Shown here one piece after another: positions 21,179 through 32,865 of a stretch of DNA of 64,000 nt. Both the position numbers and the translations under genes were made by a program. The notes below the pieces were generated by a model. The model worked only from the letters and a program-made list of their open reading frames with translations. It ran no database searches and was not told the DNA's origin. Every line of letters starts with the position of its first letter. Positions within the stretch are counted from its first letter, which is position 1. The stretch is from Lutjanus erythropterus (Eukaryota > Chordata > Actinopteri > Lutjaniformes > Lutjanidae). Location of the stretch: NCBI GenBank assembly GCA_020091685.1, contig CM034599.1, positions 41,589,279 to 41,653,278 on the forward strand, written 5' to 3'.

Positions 21179-22930
21179 TGTGGCCCGGGCAGTTGCAGAA
21201 GCAAAAACTCGGATATGGGAAAAGTTTGGGGAGGCCATGAAGGAAGACTACCGGTCGGCCTCGAGGAGATTCTGGCAAACCGTCCGGCACCTCATAAGGG
21301 GGAAGCAGTGCCCTGCCAACACTGTTTAGCTGTTGACTTCAACTGTGGATATTGTTGGACGGTGGAAGGAATACTTCGAGGATCTCCTCAATCCCATTGA
21401 CACACCTTCCGTAGAGGAAGCAGAGGCTGGGGACCCAGAGGTTGACTCATTCATCACCCAAGCTGAAGTCACTGAGGTAGTTGGGAAGCTCCTCAGTGGC
21501 AAGTCACCGGAGGTGGATGAGATCTGCCCTGAGTACCTCAAGTCTCTGGATGTTGTAGGGCTGTCTTGGTTGACACGCCTCTGCAATGTCGCATGGCAGT
21601 TGGGGACAGTGCCTCTGGACTGGCAGACTGGGGTGGTGGTCCCTCTATTTAAGAAGGGGCACCAGAGGGTGTGCTCCAACTATAGGGGGATCACACTCCT
21701 CAGCCTCCCTGGTAAAGTCTATTCCAGGCTACTGGAGAGGAGAATTTGGTCGACAGTCAAACCTCGGATCCAGGAGGAACAATGCAGTTTTCGTCCTGGT
21801 TGTGGAACACTGGACCAGCTCTATACCCTCCATAGGGGGCTTGAGGGTTCATGGGAGTTTGCCCAACCAGTCCACATGTGTTTTGTGGACTTGGAGAAGG
21901 CATTCGACCGTGTCCCTCGTGGCATTCTGTGGGAAGTGCTTCGGGATAATGGAGTATGGCTCTTTGCTAAGGTCCGTACGGTCTCTGTATGACTGGAGCA
22001 GGAGCTTGGTTCGCATTGCTGGCAGTAAGTCAGACCTGCTCCTGGTGCATGTTGGACTCCGGCACGGCTGCCCTTTGTCACTGTCACTTTCTAGGCGCAG
22101 CCAGGGGCCGGAGGGAGTCCGGTTTGGGGACCACAGGATCTCATCTCTGCTTTTTGTGGATGATGTTGTCCTGTTGGCTCCTTCGAACCAGGACCTTCAG
22201 CATGTACTGGGGCGGTTTGCAGCCAGGTGCGAAGTGGCTGGGATGAGAATCAGCACCTCCAAGTCCGAGGCCAAGGTTCTCGACCGGAAAAAGGTGGCTT
22301 GCTTGTTCCTGCCTCAAGTGGAGGAGTTCAAGTATCTTGGGGTCTTGTTTATGAGTGAGGAGAGGATGGAGAGCAAGATTGATAGACGGATTGGTGCAGT
22401 GGCAGCAGTATTGCAGTCGTGGGAAAGAAGGAGCTGAGCCGAAAGTCAAAGCTCTCGAATTTCCGGTCAGTCTATGTTCCTACCCTCACCTATGGTCATG
22501 AATTTTGGGTAATGACCGAAAGAACAAGATCTTGGATACAAGCGGCTGAAATGAGTTTCCTCCGCAGGGTGGCGGGGTGCTCCCTTAGAGCTCTGTCACC
22601 CGGGTGACAGAGCTCCTCACCCTTAGAGATAGGGTGAGGAGCTCTGTCACCTGGGAGGAGCTCGGAGTAGAGCCGCTGCTCCTCCACATCGAGAGGAGCC
22701 AGCTGAGGTGGCTCGGGCATCTATATCGGATGCCTCCTGGACGTCTCCCTGGGGAGGTGTTCCAGGCATGCCCAACTGGGAGGATGTCCTGGGGAAGACC
22801 CAGGACACGCTGGAGTGACTATGTCACTCGGCTGGCCTGGGAACGCCTTGGGATCTTCCCGGAAGACCTGGAGGAAGTGTCCAGGGAGAGGGAAGTCTGG
22901 GCATCCCTGCTTAGACTACTGCCCCCGTGA
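21179..22930 (+). pseudogene. LINE reverse-transcriptase ORF, broken
   Basis: The frame from about 21180 carries one stop (TAG 21327-21329) and continues to 21992. It includes LFKKGHQRVCSNYRGITLLS, QEEQCSFRPGCGTLDQLYTL and the palm motif FVDLEKAFDRVP with its Asp at 21888-21890. A frameshift near 21960-21985 moves the frame to LLRSVRSLYDWSRSLVRIAG, CPLSLSLSRRSQG (about ten residues missing after CPLS) and the second palm motif LLFVDDVVLLA at 22147-22179, where FADD has become FVDD. A second frameshift near 22430 leads to LTYGHEFWVMTERTRSWIQA. A palindromic insertion at 22588-22631 breaks the frame again. The last part, 22604-22930, ends REVWASLLRLLPP then TGA. Both catalytic Asp pairs survive but the gene is not translatable. 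Confidence 0.9.
22588..22655. repeat. Nested palindrome and hairpin inside the LINE
   Basis: Positions 22588-22615 form a perfect 28-bp palindrome centred on CCCGGG. The stretch 22599-22622 is also complementary to 22632-22655 at 23 of 24 positions, with the 9-base loop TTAGAGATA. In the protein the expected order is SLRDRVRSSVT; here SLRA is followed by the extra inverted segment before LRDRVRSSVT resumes. The extra DNA is therefore an inverted copy of the LINE's own sequence. Confidence 0.92.
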
Positions 22931-22968
22931 CCCCCAGATGAGCGGAAGACAATGGATGGATGGTTGGA

Positions 22969-23289
22969 TTTTTTGTTTTGGACCACGTTTTTATTTCATT
23001 TTTCGAGTTTAAAGCATAGCAGAAAATCAACAGCCTCTATGTGGACATGTACATGGGTCATTTTAACAGATGAAAATAAATAAATAAACCATTTCTATGG
23101 ATCAGCTCATGAACTACCTCAGCAGGGCTGTGGTTCCACCCAACCCTCTTATTACGCAAAGGGTTACACCACTTACCCTCCCCCATCTGGGTGGCGCATG
23201 GGTAACATAACCCATATACATACATATTCATACATATGCAGACATATATTATTAGGTCACTGACATTATTTCACTGTCTAGTTCATATA
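22969..23289. other. Spacer between two opposed LINEs
   Basis: AT-rich, with AAATAAATAAATAAACC near 23073 and CATACATAT words near 23215-23250. No gene recognised. Confidence 0.4.
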
Positions 23290-23313
23290 ACTCAATTTTA
23301 CTTTATCTAGTGC

Positions 23314-23700
23314 TTATGACAGGGTGTCAGTTGTATTTGTCTTGGCACCGTTAGAGATTATGTCTGAAAAGGATTGAATCCATTCAGAAATCCAGTTTAT
23401 GGTGGGGTTCCACCTTAATACCAACATTTTTTTGGCAGCTGTTAGACCTAAAAGCAAAAGTCTTTTCTGGGATCTTGTGACATTAATTGCTGAATCATCA
23501 TTCAAAAGTAAGACATTAGGTAGACTGGGAATACTAGTTCTAATCACATCTGATAACATATGTACTACACTACACCAAAAATGCTTAACGTCTAGACAAT
23601 TCCACATCATATGTAAATATGTTCCCACTTCATTATTGTTACAGAATGTGTGTATGGGTGTGTGACAAAGTAGGAGTTGAAAGCGTCTCTTGGGGGTCAA
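23314..23700 (-). pseudogene. L1 ORF2 C-terminal region
   Basis: This is an open stretch of 128 codons with a CNNN...GTYLHMMWNC...FW pattern, the C-terminal Cys-containing region of L1 ORF2, followed by KRLLLLGLTAAKKMLVLRW. It is the longest uninterrupted piece of this L1 and holds no enzymatic motif by itself. It is part of the 23290-26280 element. Confidence 0.8.
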
Positions 23701-25021
23701 ATAGAATCTATTAATTATTTTTAAAATTGATCATTTGGTAATTACAGTTTTGAGAAGAGAGTGAGACATTTTCCCAAACTCTTTTCCAATTTATCGGCTC
23801 CTGCCAGGTCTGTAGGTCATGATTCCAAACCTTGGTCACACCCATTGATGGATACGTAACTTACTGGAACTTCTTATACATATAAGATGCACGGCCCTTA
23901 GCTTTGGGTTTAGTAATTATATAACTGAGGAGTGCATTTATTGTAAGTTTATTCTCCCATGTAACTCCATTAGTTTTAATAACTGATCTCAGTTGTGGAT
24001 AAAAGGAGGTTGATGGAAAATTATAATTTAGCCAGCTGCCATGTTTGAATAGAGTAAAATATAACAGGGCCAAATTTTTCCTGACAGTACTTACGAGACA
24101 AGCCACAGAACAGGATTTCCTCCAATTTACGAGGACTGGCTGTGTTACCTTCAATCAGGAGCCATGGTGTATTTTGATCCTGGTAAAACCACTTTTCAAG
24201 AGGGCAAAGCATATAAGATATGTGGTATAACTCAAAATTAGGTCAATCAAATCCTCTTTGTTGCTTGTTTTGACAAACAATTTTACTTTTCAGCCTTGGA
24301 CACTCTCCTTTCCAGATAAATTTAGAGACAAGATCCTGTATTCTGTTGCAGCATTGATGAGGTGTAAGCAGTGGGAGAATACCGGATATAGAATTTAGTT
24401 TTGATAATATGTTCATATTAATAATTTATATATGGCTGTATAGAGACAATTTTTGATTAAGACATCTAAGTCTTTGCAAATGGAGTTGCGCAACATCTTA
24501 TAGTAAGTGTGGGCAATTTTAATAAATATGCATGCCAAGGTATTTAAATGTGGAGACTTTTGGGATTTCTGTTTTCAGTTCTGAATAATCTGATAAATTA
24601 CTTAAAGGTAAGAATGCACACTTATTCAACTTTATTTTATAGTCTGAAAATGCACTAAATGCTATAAAAAATCTCCACAGCCTGTTACAGATCAGTTGTT
24701 ACATTACCCAGATACAGTAAAATATCATCCGCGTACATCAAAATCAAATTGCATAAATTCCCGACCATGATTGGAGTTACGTTCTGTTACTGACAGATTT
24801 TCTGTGCCAAGGGTTCTAATGATAAGACAAATAGAAGCGGCGATAAAGGGCATCCTTTTTAATTAATACTTGTGCAGAGGGATTATATAAAGTGTGTATC
24901 ATATTCAAAAACTGTCTGCCAAAACTCATGTGTTTTAATGTGAACCAAAGAAGGTTCCAAACGAAAGGCTTTTTCAGCATCAGTGGATATTACAGCAGGC
25001 GATAAAGTGGAATTATGTTGC

Positions 25022-25785
25022 ACACTTGAATAAACATGTGATTTTTTGATTTTCTTCGTTTACTTTCAGTCCAGCTTGTTTGCCGAAAATACACAGATGA
25101 AACAGTACATCACATTTTGACACACATCTGTCCAACTCAGCACAAAGTGCCCTTATTTACATCTGAGTTATATAAAAATTAGTTTCTAACAAATGCAACA
25201 CAAGCATTAACACAAGTACACAAAATGTCACTGCAGCTCCCTGCTTCAACATTACTGTTTTTCAAATGGGTACAAGTGATAAAAGCACACACTTATTTTA
25301 ATACATGCTGGAGTTCCTACACATTACAGCCAAAGTTAGCATTACCGCTACATCTACACCGAAAAATAGCTTAGCTGCTAAGTTTACATACAACAGCTCC
25401 AGTTATACTTCAAATACGCAGCGGGAGTAAATGGCCAACTTTCCCAACTCTCTATAACTCCCTGTACACTTCTGTCCACTTATTGCCCAGTTAGCTTACC
25501 TGAAAGTACACAGATGAAACAGTACATCACATTTTGACACACCTCCGTCCAACTCAGCACGAAGTGCCTTTATTTACATCTGGCAGAGATGCTCACTTTA
25601 GGGGATGCTCCCTCTTGTGTTGAAAAGAGGCAACAACACCTATTTTTGTATGCACCGTTTGGTATGCAGGATTTTGGCAGGCAGGACATTTTACCATTGG
25701 AACATTGTATGTTTTATATTGCTATACTGAAATGAAATTACAATGAAATGAAATTAAATGGCAATTACATTAAAAAAATATGGGG
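25022..25785. repeat. Insert inside the L1 with 81-bp direct repeats
   Basis: Two 81-bp copies, 25085-25165 and 25502-25582, match at about 75 positions and share AGATGAAACAGTACATCACA. Their starts are 417 bp apart, and weak similarity extends a little upstream. The DNA between them contains no frame with known motifs. The edges are inferred from where L1 protein similarity stops and restarts. It could be a retroelement fragment with short terminal repeats or a local tandem duplication. Confidence 0.65.
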
Positions 25786-26280
25786 GTGGCTTTTTACAAT
25801 AATATTTTGTATTTATGAACTTCTTCTCCTACAAACTCATCTTCACAATTAGAAGCAGAAAATATAATATGTAACAATCTTCTGATATTGTCTGCTGCTA
25901 GTCTATTTTTCACAAAGCCAGTTTGATCTGGATGAACTGGTTTAGAAATAACTGGGTCTAATCTAAGGGCTAGAGTTTTGGCAAACAATTTTATATCCGA
26001 AAATTTTTTTATACAATTTTTCAAAATATTGATTAATTAATAGGGGAATGTGCAAGAGGGAGCCATCCTCTGCCTGGATTGAGGTATTACTGCCAGACGA
26101 TTGTTATTTACTGGCAAGTAGAAGGACTAGGTTTACTACCGTCACAGTAATGAGATTGCCCTCTTCTATGAATTAAAACCTCTGACCTCTTTCGAAGGAT
26201 ACCATTTAACTTTAATTTAACCAAAGATATTTCTTTTTCTCGTTCAACTGAAAAGGAATCTTGTTGTTAAAAAAAGATTT

Positions 26281-26547
26281 TCAAAAATAACTAAATCATC
26301 AGGGGGACACCAGCATAGACAGTCTTGCAATACACCAACCAGTCATAGTGATGACAGCATTACTCAGAAGTCAGCAGTGACTTTGAGATGTATTTATTAA
26401 TATTTAACTGAAATGACAAAAGAACATGAACTGGACAGTGGTATTAAAGTTCTGTACATTGTACAGCTGTCATCCACCCCTCTGAGAATAATGCAGGCAG
26501 AAATGACATTGTCACCACGTCTTAAATATGAAAACTATTTAATTTGA
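26281..26547. other. Noncoding spacer
   Basis: No feature recognised between the L1 and the next element. Confidence 0.4.
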
Positions 26548-27472
26548 CAGTGTTAAGTCTGTTGACTAATAAATTTCCTCATAGTTTTCGTCAATATAAT
26601 TTTTTTTACTGACGCAAATAAGACAATAACTAAATAAAAAGTCATTTATGATTAGTTATATAAGTATTACACGAGAAGTTGTGACTCTGCTCCTACCATT
26701 CTCCTTTAGAGCTCCCTGCTGCTCTGTGAGCTAGCAGCAGCTCTGTCCCTCTGCTCCTCCCCTTTCTCACATTTTTGCTGGATATTTTCAGCTTGTACTT
26801 TCAACTTTCACTTAATACAATGTCACCAGCAACATTCTACATTGAAGTATTACAGGACATTCAGGGTCTCCTTTTGGTGTCTTTTAAGACATTCAATAGC
26901 TTAACAGCAAAAGGCTACTGGCACAAGAGTCATATCACTTTTAAACTGGTGGCTCTGTAGTGTCACAGAGAATGGACATTAACAGTGCCCTCAGTAAACA
27001 TGTGAAAGTGTTGCTGAAGTAATATTTTAGTGGAAATGACCTGTTGATAATACCGTAGTTCGTGGTTTTGGAATCATTTGTAAAATAATACATGGGCATT
27101 GTGCAGGGCAGCTCTATAATACATCATATATTAACATTTGACCCAATAAATATAACATCTAGATCAGTAATTTTCCCTCATGTGTATGAAAAAATATGTA
27201 CCAAACAGTGCATGTCTGAAGAAATGTAATATGCTATATATAAAAACCAACAGACATTTCCTCCAGCAGTATGAGGTTGGAAACTATATATATATGTATT
27301 ATTTTACATTTTAGTCAACTAAATCTACTGTAGATTTAGTCAAGTGAAATATTACAATATTTAGGCAACTAAAACTAAAACTAAATCAATTCAGATGTCT
27401 ACAATAGGATTAGACCAAAAAGCATTTTCGTCAAAGGACTTAAACTAAAAATAAATTGCTAAATTAACAGTG
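26548..27472. mobile_element. hAT-like nonautonomous element with related ends
   Basis: The left end reads CAGTGTTAAGTCTGTTGACT and then CATAGTTTTCGTCAATATA. The right end, read in reverse from 27472, begins CACTGTTAATTTAGCAATTT and then GACGAAAATGC. The pairing of CAGTGTTA with CACTGTTA and of GTTTTCGTC with GACGAAAAT supports a single inverted-repeat element of about 925 bp. The family (ACAGTGTTA...ATAGTTTTCGTC) is common in fish. A clear 8-bp target duplication was not found. No transposase frame. Confidence 0.5.
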
Positions 27473-29429
27473 ATTTCTAGGAGGCAGGGTTGCATGAAAT
27501 TAATGGCCTAAGAATCTTAATTTTCAGTACTTTCAAGTGCATTAAGTCTTGTAAGTCCGGCCTGTCCAGGTCGTGTCCTGTGGCAGCATGGGCCTTGAGA
27601 CACTGGGCCACATCAATGTAACCCATTTAATTAAAGCAAAAAACCGCAATCCATCTTCCTGCAGACTGATAGGTCATTATCATATCAGAGTGATAAAGAA
27701 AGCAATAGAGAAAATCAATAAGATATGTTTTATCCTTGCCTTTTGTTCACATGAAGGGGCTACGTCGGGGTGACAACTTTGAGCTTGTACAGCAGTAGTA
27801 TATCACAGCCTCCATAAACTATTGATTTTATGATAAAATTTTTCAGACAATCAATAGTAATCAACGGTATAGATCAAGAGAGTGTGGCATGTTAAAGTAG
27901 GGAAAGAGCTCAAGAGGATCTTTTGTCTGTGAGCCATGCATGATGTTAAACATTTTTTGTGAGAGCACAGTCATTTTCTAGTTGAACGATGGAAGGAGGG
28001 CAGAATTTTCTCTGAGATTAAATTAACTGAATGGGACAGACTACAGTTTATGTCATATTAGTAGAAACAAATGGTAAACAGCACTTTTTAACATTCAGAA
28101 ACCACCATCCTAAAAACTACATTTGCAGCATCTTGAATACACTTCCCACCTTGGACTGCACCACAACACAGTGTATAACCAAGGATTGTGTCCACTAGGT
28201 GGCTATTGATAACACACCAGTGACCTCACTATTCTTGTCTTTGAAAGGAAACATCTCTCAGCAGGCCGTGGTTCACTTGTCAATTGCAGGCTGAGCACCT
28301 GATAAAGACAACAATTGGGAAAGACGAGGATACTGTTTATACGTCCTCAGACAGGATGGGACATGCCTCACCCAGCAGCCTCAAGTCCCCACCACTGTGA
28401 TGACTGAGGAGGATGGAGTCTGGCCAGGAGGAAGCATGAAGACAACAGTTGCTGAAACAGAGTCCATCCCCTCCCATGTCTTCTCTGTAGTCAGAGGAAA
28501 CCTGACACCGCTCAGTGTTTGGACAGTCCCCGACAACCTGGATGGAGTCTGATAAGAGCAGTGAGCACTTTTAGTGTTCAGATTGTGACGAACTACCACA
28601 CTTAAAAAAGTCAGATTTTGATAGTTCTGCCAAAATAATAATAATACTGAAAAAATTATTTGCACAACGTGCCAAATAATGAAAATGAAAAATTGAAGTC
28701 ATAATTACACAAAGTTTGAAAGCAGTTTCTTTGTGGTAACTGTTGTATTATCACTCATCAAATATATGTCAAAATATTTTGATATGTCAAACCTTTTGAG
28801 TATTCATCATCACCCCTCTGTCTTGCCAAAAATTATTTGGATAACTCATCCTCCCCTCAGAAGCATACATTTGTTCAATCAAATTAGATCTGAGGCAATC
28901 ACCTAATGCTACCTATCTAATAAAACCATGAATGACCTCGTCAGTTTGGCTACTTGGTATGTCAGCTGTCAGAAAACAATTAAAGACACCAAGTTTTAGT
29001 ATTCTGTCACTGAGAGGGCTTTGGAGAACTGATTAAGATTCTGCTTAAATATGAAAACTAGTGCTTGGTTATAAAATACAATTCTGTATTTTATAAAGAT
29101 AAAGTGCCTGTCTAAAACATGCACAAGATGAAAATGGTTGTGATATTAAACCAATCCGTCCTCGTCCCAACTTATCACGTACCCACGTTTTGTCACTGCC
29201 CCTCAGCATCTCATACTGAGACTCAAGGTACCCTTTAGCGGCTGTATGAGATGCTGCCACACAGTCTTTTTAACATGTGCTTAACATTGGGAAACAGACA
29301 CAATTTGGGTCTACTTGGGTTAGTTTAGGATAAGACAATGCTTAGTGTTACACTAAGAATGTTGCATGTTGTATGTCAAGTGATATCATGGAAGCAACAC
29401 ATGTAAAGTTGTGTCTTATACAGCATTTA
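27473..29429. other. Noncoding, nothing recognised
   Basis: Complex but unassigned. A GC-richer block at about 28260-28560 has a 94-codon minus-strand frame without domain signals. Frames elsewhere are short and unsupported. Confidence 0.4.
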
Positions 29430-29585
29430 ATAACATTTTGGTTTCACATGGGACATGGACCCTGGTCTCCTGGGCGAAGGTCTTCTGTGTGTTTGATCCA
29501 TCCATTCACCCCACCTCCTCCAGACACTGACCTTCTTGCACTTTGTACTAAGTCGACAGCCTGGTGCTTCTTACCTGTTGATTCC
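29430..29585 (+). repeat. Dispersed fish repeat, left part (family F)
   Basis: Contains TTTGGTTTCACATGGGACAT, CCTGGTCTCCTGGGCGAAGG and CACCCCACCTCCTCC. The same order of words recurs at 55550-55660 and in part at 44515-44556. Inside this window alone it is therefore a multi-copy family. No coding content. Confidence 0.6.
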
Positions 29586-30389
29586 ACTGGGTGCACGTCT
29601 GTGCCACAGTTTTGATCCATCCTCCACGTGGCTGCATGCCTCCACCAGCAGGGTTTCAGCAGTGGAGCATTTTACCGTGTGATTATATTTTCTTGCTCAG
29701 ATTTCCTTGCTTTTTCTGCTTCTACCATTGATAAATACGTTATGTATTTCATTTATTTCATTTCATTTTTTTATTTTCATTTAATTTATTTCATTTTTTT
29801 TCTCTCTCTTTTTATGGTCGCAAGTCTGCATGGGATCTTTTAGTCTGAAAATTAGACTCATCCTGCTCTTTGCAGATTGATGCAAAAATAGACTTGGAAC
29901 ATATTTGATTTTATTTAGTGGAGTGGAGCAGAGAGTCACTTCTGGGACATGCTGAGGCGCAGTTAGTGGAATCACGAGGACTGTGAGCAGCATCTCCTTC
30001 TGTTGCTAACGGTGGGTACCCACCAGAGGCAGAGGCGCTATGAAGTGCTGCAGCATGTTAACAACAAGCGATTCTGCTTTTCCGCTGTTATATTTTCTTA
30101 CGTAGAGCTGACCTTCATAATGACCTCATGGATTTTTTTTATATCATATATCATTGATATTGTTTACAATAGATTATCAGTGTGTTTTCATTGTCACTCA
30201 CAGAATATGGAAAAAATAGAATAGACGCCAAAACCATTGTGTTCAGGAGCCAGCCACAGAGCTCGGCAGAATGCTCTGTGTTCAACCTAACTGATCAACA
30301 TGGGCACCAAATGGAAGCAGACGGTGCGTCGGGGCACTTTGCAGTGCTTCCGCACCCAGGGAGTCTCTGGAGTAACTGGTCATGCATGT
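29586..30389. other. Sequence separating the two family-F parts
   Basis: T-rich ATTTCATTTATTT words at 29740-29800 and no recognised element. Because both halves of family F flank it, it may be an insertion, but no target duplication was seen. Confidence 0.3.
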
Positions 30390-30475
30390 TTTTATGAGTC
30401 GCTGGGGGGCAATGACAATACGTCGGTGTTTGACAGCTTGGGATTAATGTGGGACTGTTTTGAAGTTTTCATGAC
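30390..30475 (+). repeat. Dispersed fish repeat, right part (family F)
   Basis: GGCAATGACAATACGTCGGT and TTTGACAGCTTGGG match the 3' part of the copy at about 55740-55800 (GGCTGTGACAAAATGTTGGT, TTTGATGAGTTGAG). Confidence 0.5.
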
Positions 30476-31407
30476 ATCTGGTCAGCCAATAGAGCGCCTT
30501 GCTGGACGATTTTGCACTGCATTGCAGTAAAAGTTGAGCCAGGTTCATCTATTTCTGCCGATCGAGATATATCAATAGTATAGTAGGCCTATATGTTGGC
30601 CAAAGTTACATGAATTGCAGTGTAGAAATTGTCAATGATAAACAAAGTTTTAGTCAATGAAACAGTGTTGGCATTATATAGTTTGTCCAGCAAAGAGTAC
30701 TAACATTAAACTTATTTAATCCTGCTTGCTCCCTAGTCCAAGGTCTGTGATAGCCCATATATGAATAGAGCAGCTCATTTTTCCACCGAGAATCTAAGTA
30801 TGTTGATGATGTTGCACAGTTTGTATCTGCTCCGTCTCTTTTCTGCTTGCCTGTCTGCTTTACACTCTTTTGATGATCATTTCATTTTCAGATAAACTCT
30901 CTGTCGGTCAGTATCATCCTACATGAGTCTCTTACCTTTTTACATAATCTGTGATGTGAGAACATAAGATTTCTGCCCAGTCACAGAGACTTAAAAGTGT
31001 GCATCCTGCTCATAGTTCAGGTATAAAATCTCAGCACACCCCAAAGCGTCTCGCCTGTTAGGCAGGCAGGTAGGAGGCACATTATGCTCCGTGTCTATCT
31101 CTACTTCCATCATAGTTAGTTCATTTTGAGATTTGCTTTATCTTGATATCAACACAAAAGCTCATCATTACAGGTGAGTCTTCCTCCTCACGCTTGCAGG
31201 CGTCACCCCTTGGAATATTTCCAACATGTGAGAAGGGCATCGGTGTGACAGGACAAATGTCCCGACCTGTTCAGAGTTCATATTTAAAAACTGCTTTGGT
31301 TGCAATTCTTTAAAGAACTAATTCCCATATCCATCTTCAGAGTGTTATTGAAGTTATATATGTATGATACAAAAACCTCTACTAGTGACATATATATCAT
31401 TATCATA
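30476..31407. other. Noncoding, nothing recognised
   Basis: No transposon ends, RNA gene or coding pattern seen. Confidence 0.4.
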
Positions 31408-31802
31408 TTTTTTAACAACCAAATATTGATATCAGTGTAGGTCTCAAAAATCCATTATCAGTGGGGCGAATATGAAACCAAATGTGAGGGATGTTGGGCA
31501 GTTGTTAGAGAACATACAGACATAGAAGCATGTCTATTTGGGATGTAATGACAGTAATAACACAATAGTATTTGATATTTACTGCAATATTTTTAAAAAA
31601 GATATAATAATTAAATAATAAATCTAATGTGTGCAGCATTTGATGTTTGTATAAAATTTGTTTTTTCTTTTGACTTACTACAAGTGCTTCCTTCCTCAGT
31701 GAAATTAAATAAAAGTTGTCATCCATGGCCTAAACATCTGCTAAAGTATGTCATGCATTGTATTTGGCAATGACTGTTAGTTAGTGACAATCCTATCAAT
31801 CC
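31408..31802 (+). repeat. Local duplication, copy 1 (uninterrupted)
   Basis: About 395 bp beginning TTTTTTAACAACCAAATATT and ending near GTTAGTTAGTGACAATCC. The whole unit is repeated further right in two parts, 31824-31928 and 32866-33105. Relative to that copy it carries about 50 extra bases near 31622-31670. Confidence 0.88.
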
Positions 31803-31823
31803 AATTGATAAATTGACAATCCA

Positions 31824-31928
31824 ATTTTTTAACAACCAAATATTGATATCAGTGTAGGTCTCAAAAATCCATTATCAGTGGGGCGAATATGAAAACAAAT
31901 GTGAGGTATGCTGGGCAGTTGTTAGAGA
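31824..31928 (+). repeat. Local duplication, copy 2, left part
   Basis: Nearly identical to 31408-31512 (TTTTTTAACAACCAAATATT to GGGCAGTTGTTAGAGA). It stops at TTAGAGA, where unrelated sequence begins. Confidence 0.88.
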
Positions 31929-32865
31929 GACCAATATATATATATATATATTCTGTGTTTATATGAAAACAGCAATGGTTTATTGGCTGCACAGCACACT
32001 GAGGGGTCAGATCACAGAATCATTGGAAGCTAAGCTAATCTTGGCAGCAAGGTCACATGACTCTCAGATAGCTACCTGCCTTTGAGACTCACCAGCCTCT
32101 AATTGAAATGTTGTGATAAATTTCTTGCACAGGTCAAATGTTACATGCTGCCTAAGCAAGGGTCAGGAGGACAGAGGGAGGTTAGCTCGGGGCTGGGCTG
32201 GGGGTGGGAGGTCTCCTCTGGGATCCACTCTTGATCTTTATAGTGGGGACTTATTTGTTGAGTGGACATGATGTGCTCAGCAGGACACAGTCATCCTCTT
32301 TAGAGCAACAGCCTGCAGCGTTTGTGGCAACTAATAACATCACACCATGATTCTGATTCTGAGGATCTGAATCAAATATAAATCATGTAAAGACCTTTTC
32401 TGACAGATTGTGAAAAATCATTACATGTGATGTGATAAGTATTACAATGCAGGTTTATTATTTATTTATCTATTTATTTCTAGGTCCATTTAGACAACCA
32501 CCACCACATGACCTCAGAGGTCTGATAATGTAGCCAGTAAGCAGGTGAGAAATGTGGAGACAAATCATGAAGTGCTTAAAGACTTTCCTCCAGGTGAAAC
32601 CCAGTGCAAGGGCAAACACAGTCTTTATGTAGTTTTCCTTGGGTACAAGTCTATTTCACCCTAATGCTGAATAATGTTCTAGAAAGTTTTCACTCACAGA
32701 AGGTTAACAATAAAATCATTTGTCCAGACATCTTGATTAAAAGCAAAAGGTCAAACTTTGCTTTGAAATTTTAAATTTATTTTTCTGTCAGGAGGATTAT
32801 TACTATGACTTTTCCATTTTGCCGCTTTCAAACGTATCAAAATATTTGCATTTGTGGCTTTAGAG
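31929..32865. other. About 0.94-kb segment inside duplication copy 2
   Basis: Unique-looking DNA starting with a TA repeat (31932-31951). It is flanked by TTAGAGA at 31922-31928 and 32860-32866. It has no inverted ends and no coding motif. It is either an insertion with a 7-bp target duplication or original sequence that copy 1 has lost. Confidence 0.55.

Larger units (their letters stand above)
21179..22968 (+). mobile_element. Non-LTR retrotransposon (LINE), 5'-truncated
   Basis: It encodes the C-terminal two thirds of a LINE reverse transcriptase and ends in (GGAT)n-like GATGGATGGTTGGA before 22968, the usual 3' tail of this fish family. The tail domain (RIQAAEMSFLRRVAG-like, LRWLGHLYRMPPGRLPG, GRPRTRW) is similar to that of RTE-like LINEs. 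The clade is not certain. It faces the L1 at 23290-26280 head-on, 3' end to 3' end, with about 0.3 kb between. Confidence 0.9.
23290..26280 (-). mobile_element. L1-type LINE, ORF2 part, split by an insert
   Basis: The minus strand encodes pieces of a fish L1 ORF2 in the correct order. The most upstream piece (about 26260-26130) reads EISLVKLKLNGILRKRS and HRRGQSHY. Next, at about 26000-25850, come KTLALRLDPVI and HPDQTGFVKNRLAADNIRRL. At about 25000 is ISTDAEKAF, and near 24740-24718 is LMYADDILLY with the reverse-transcriptase YADD site. The 3' region (23700-23314) reads GTYLHMMWNCLDVKHFW. About 0.76 kb of foreign-looking DNA (25022-25785) interrupts it between DNIRRL and the DAEKAF motif. 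Stops and frameshifts are common. No 5' end and no clear polyA tail are seen. Confidence 0.85.

Noticed and set aside
20921..21238. 105-codon minus-strand frame
   Set aside because: It is antisense to the LINE and its GC-rich leader; Ser/Pro-rich translation reflects composition.
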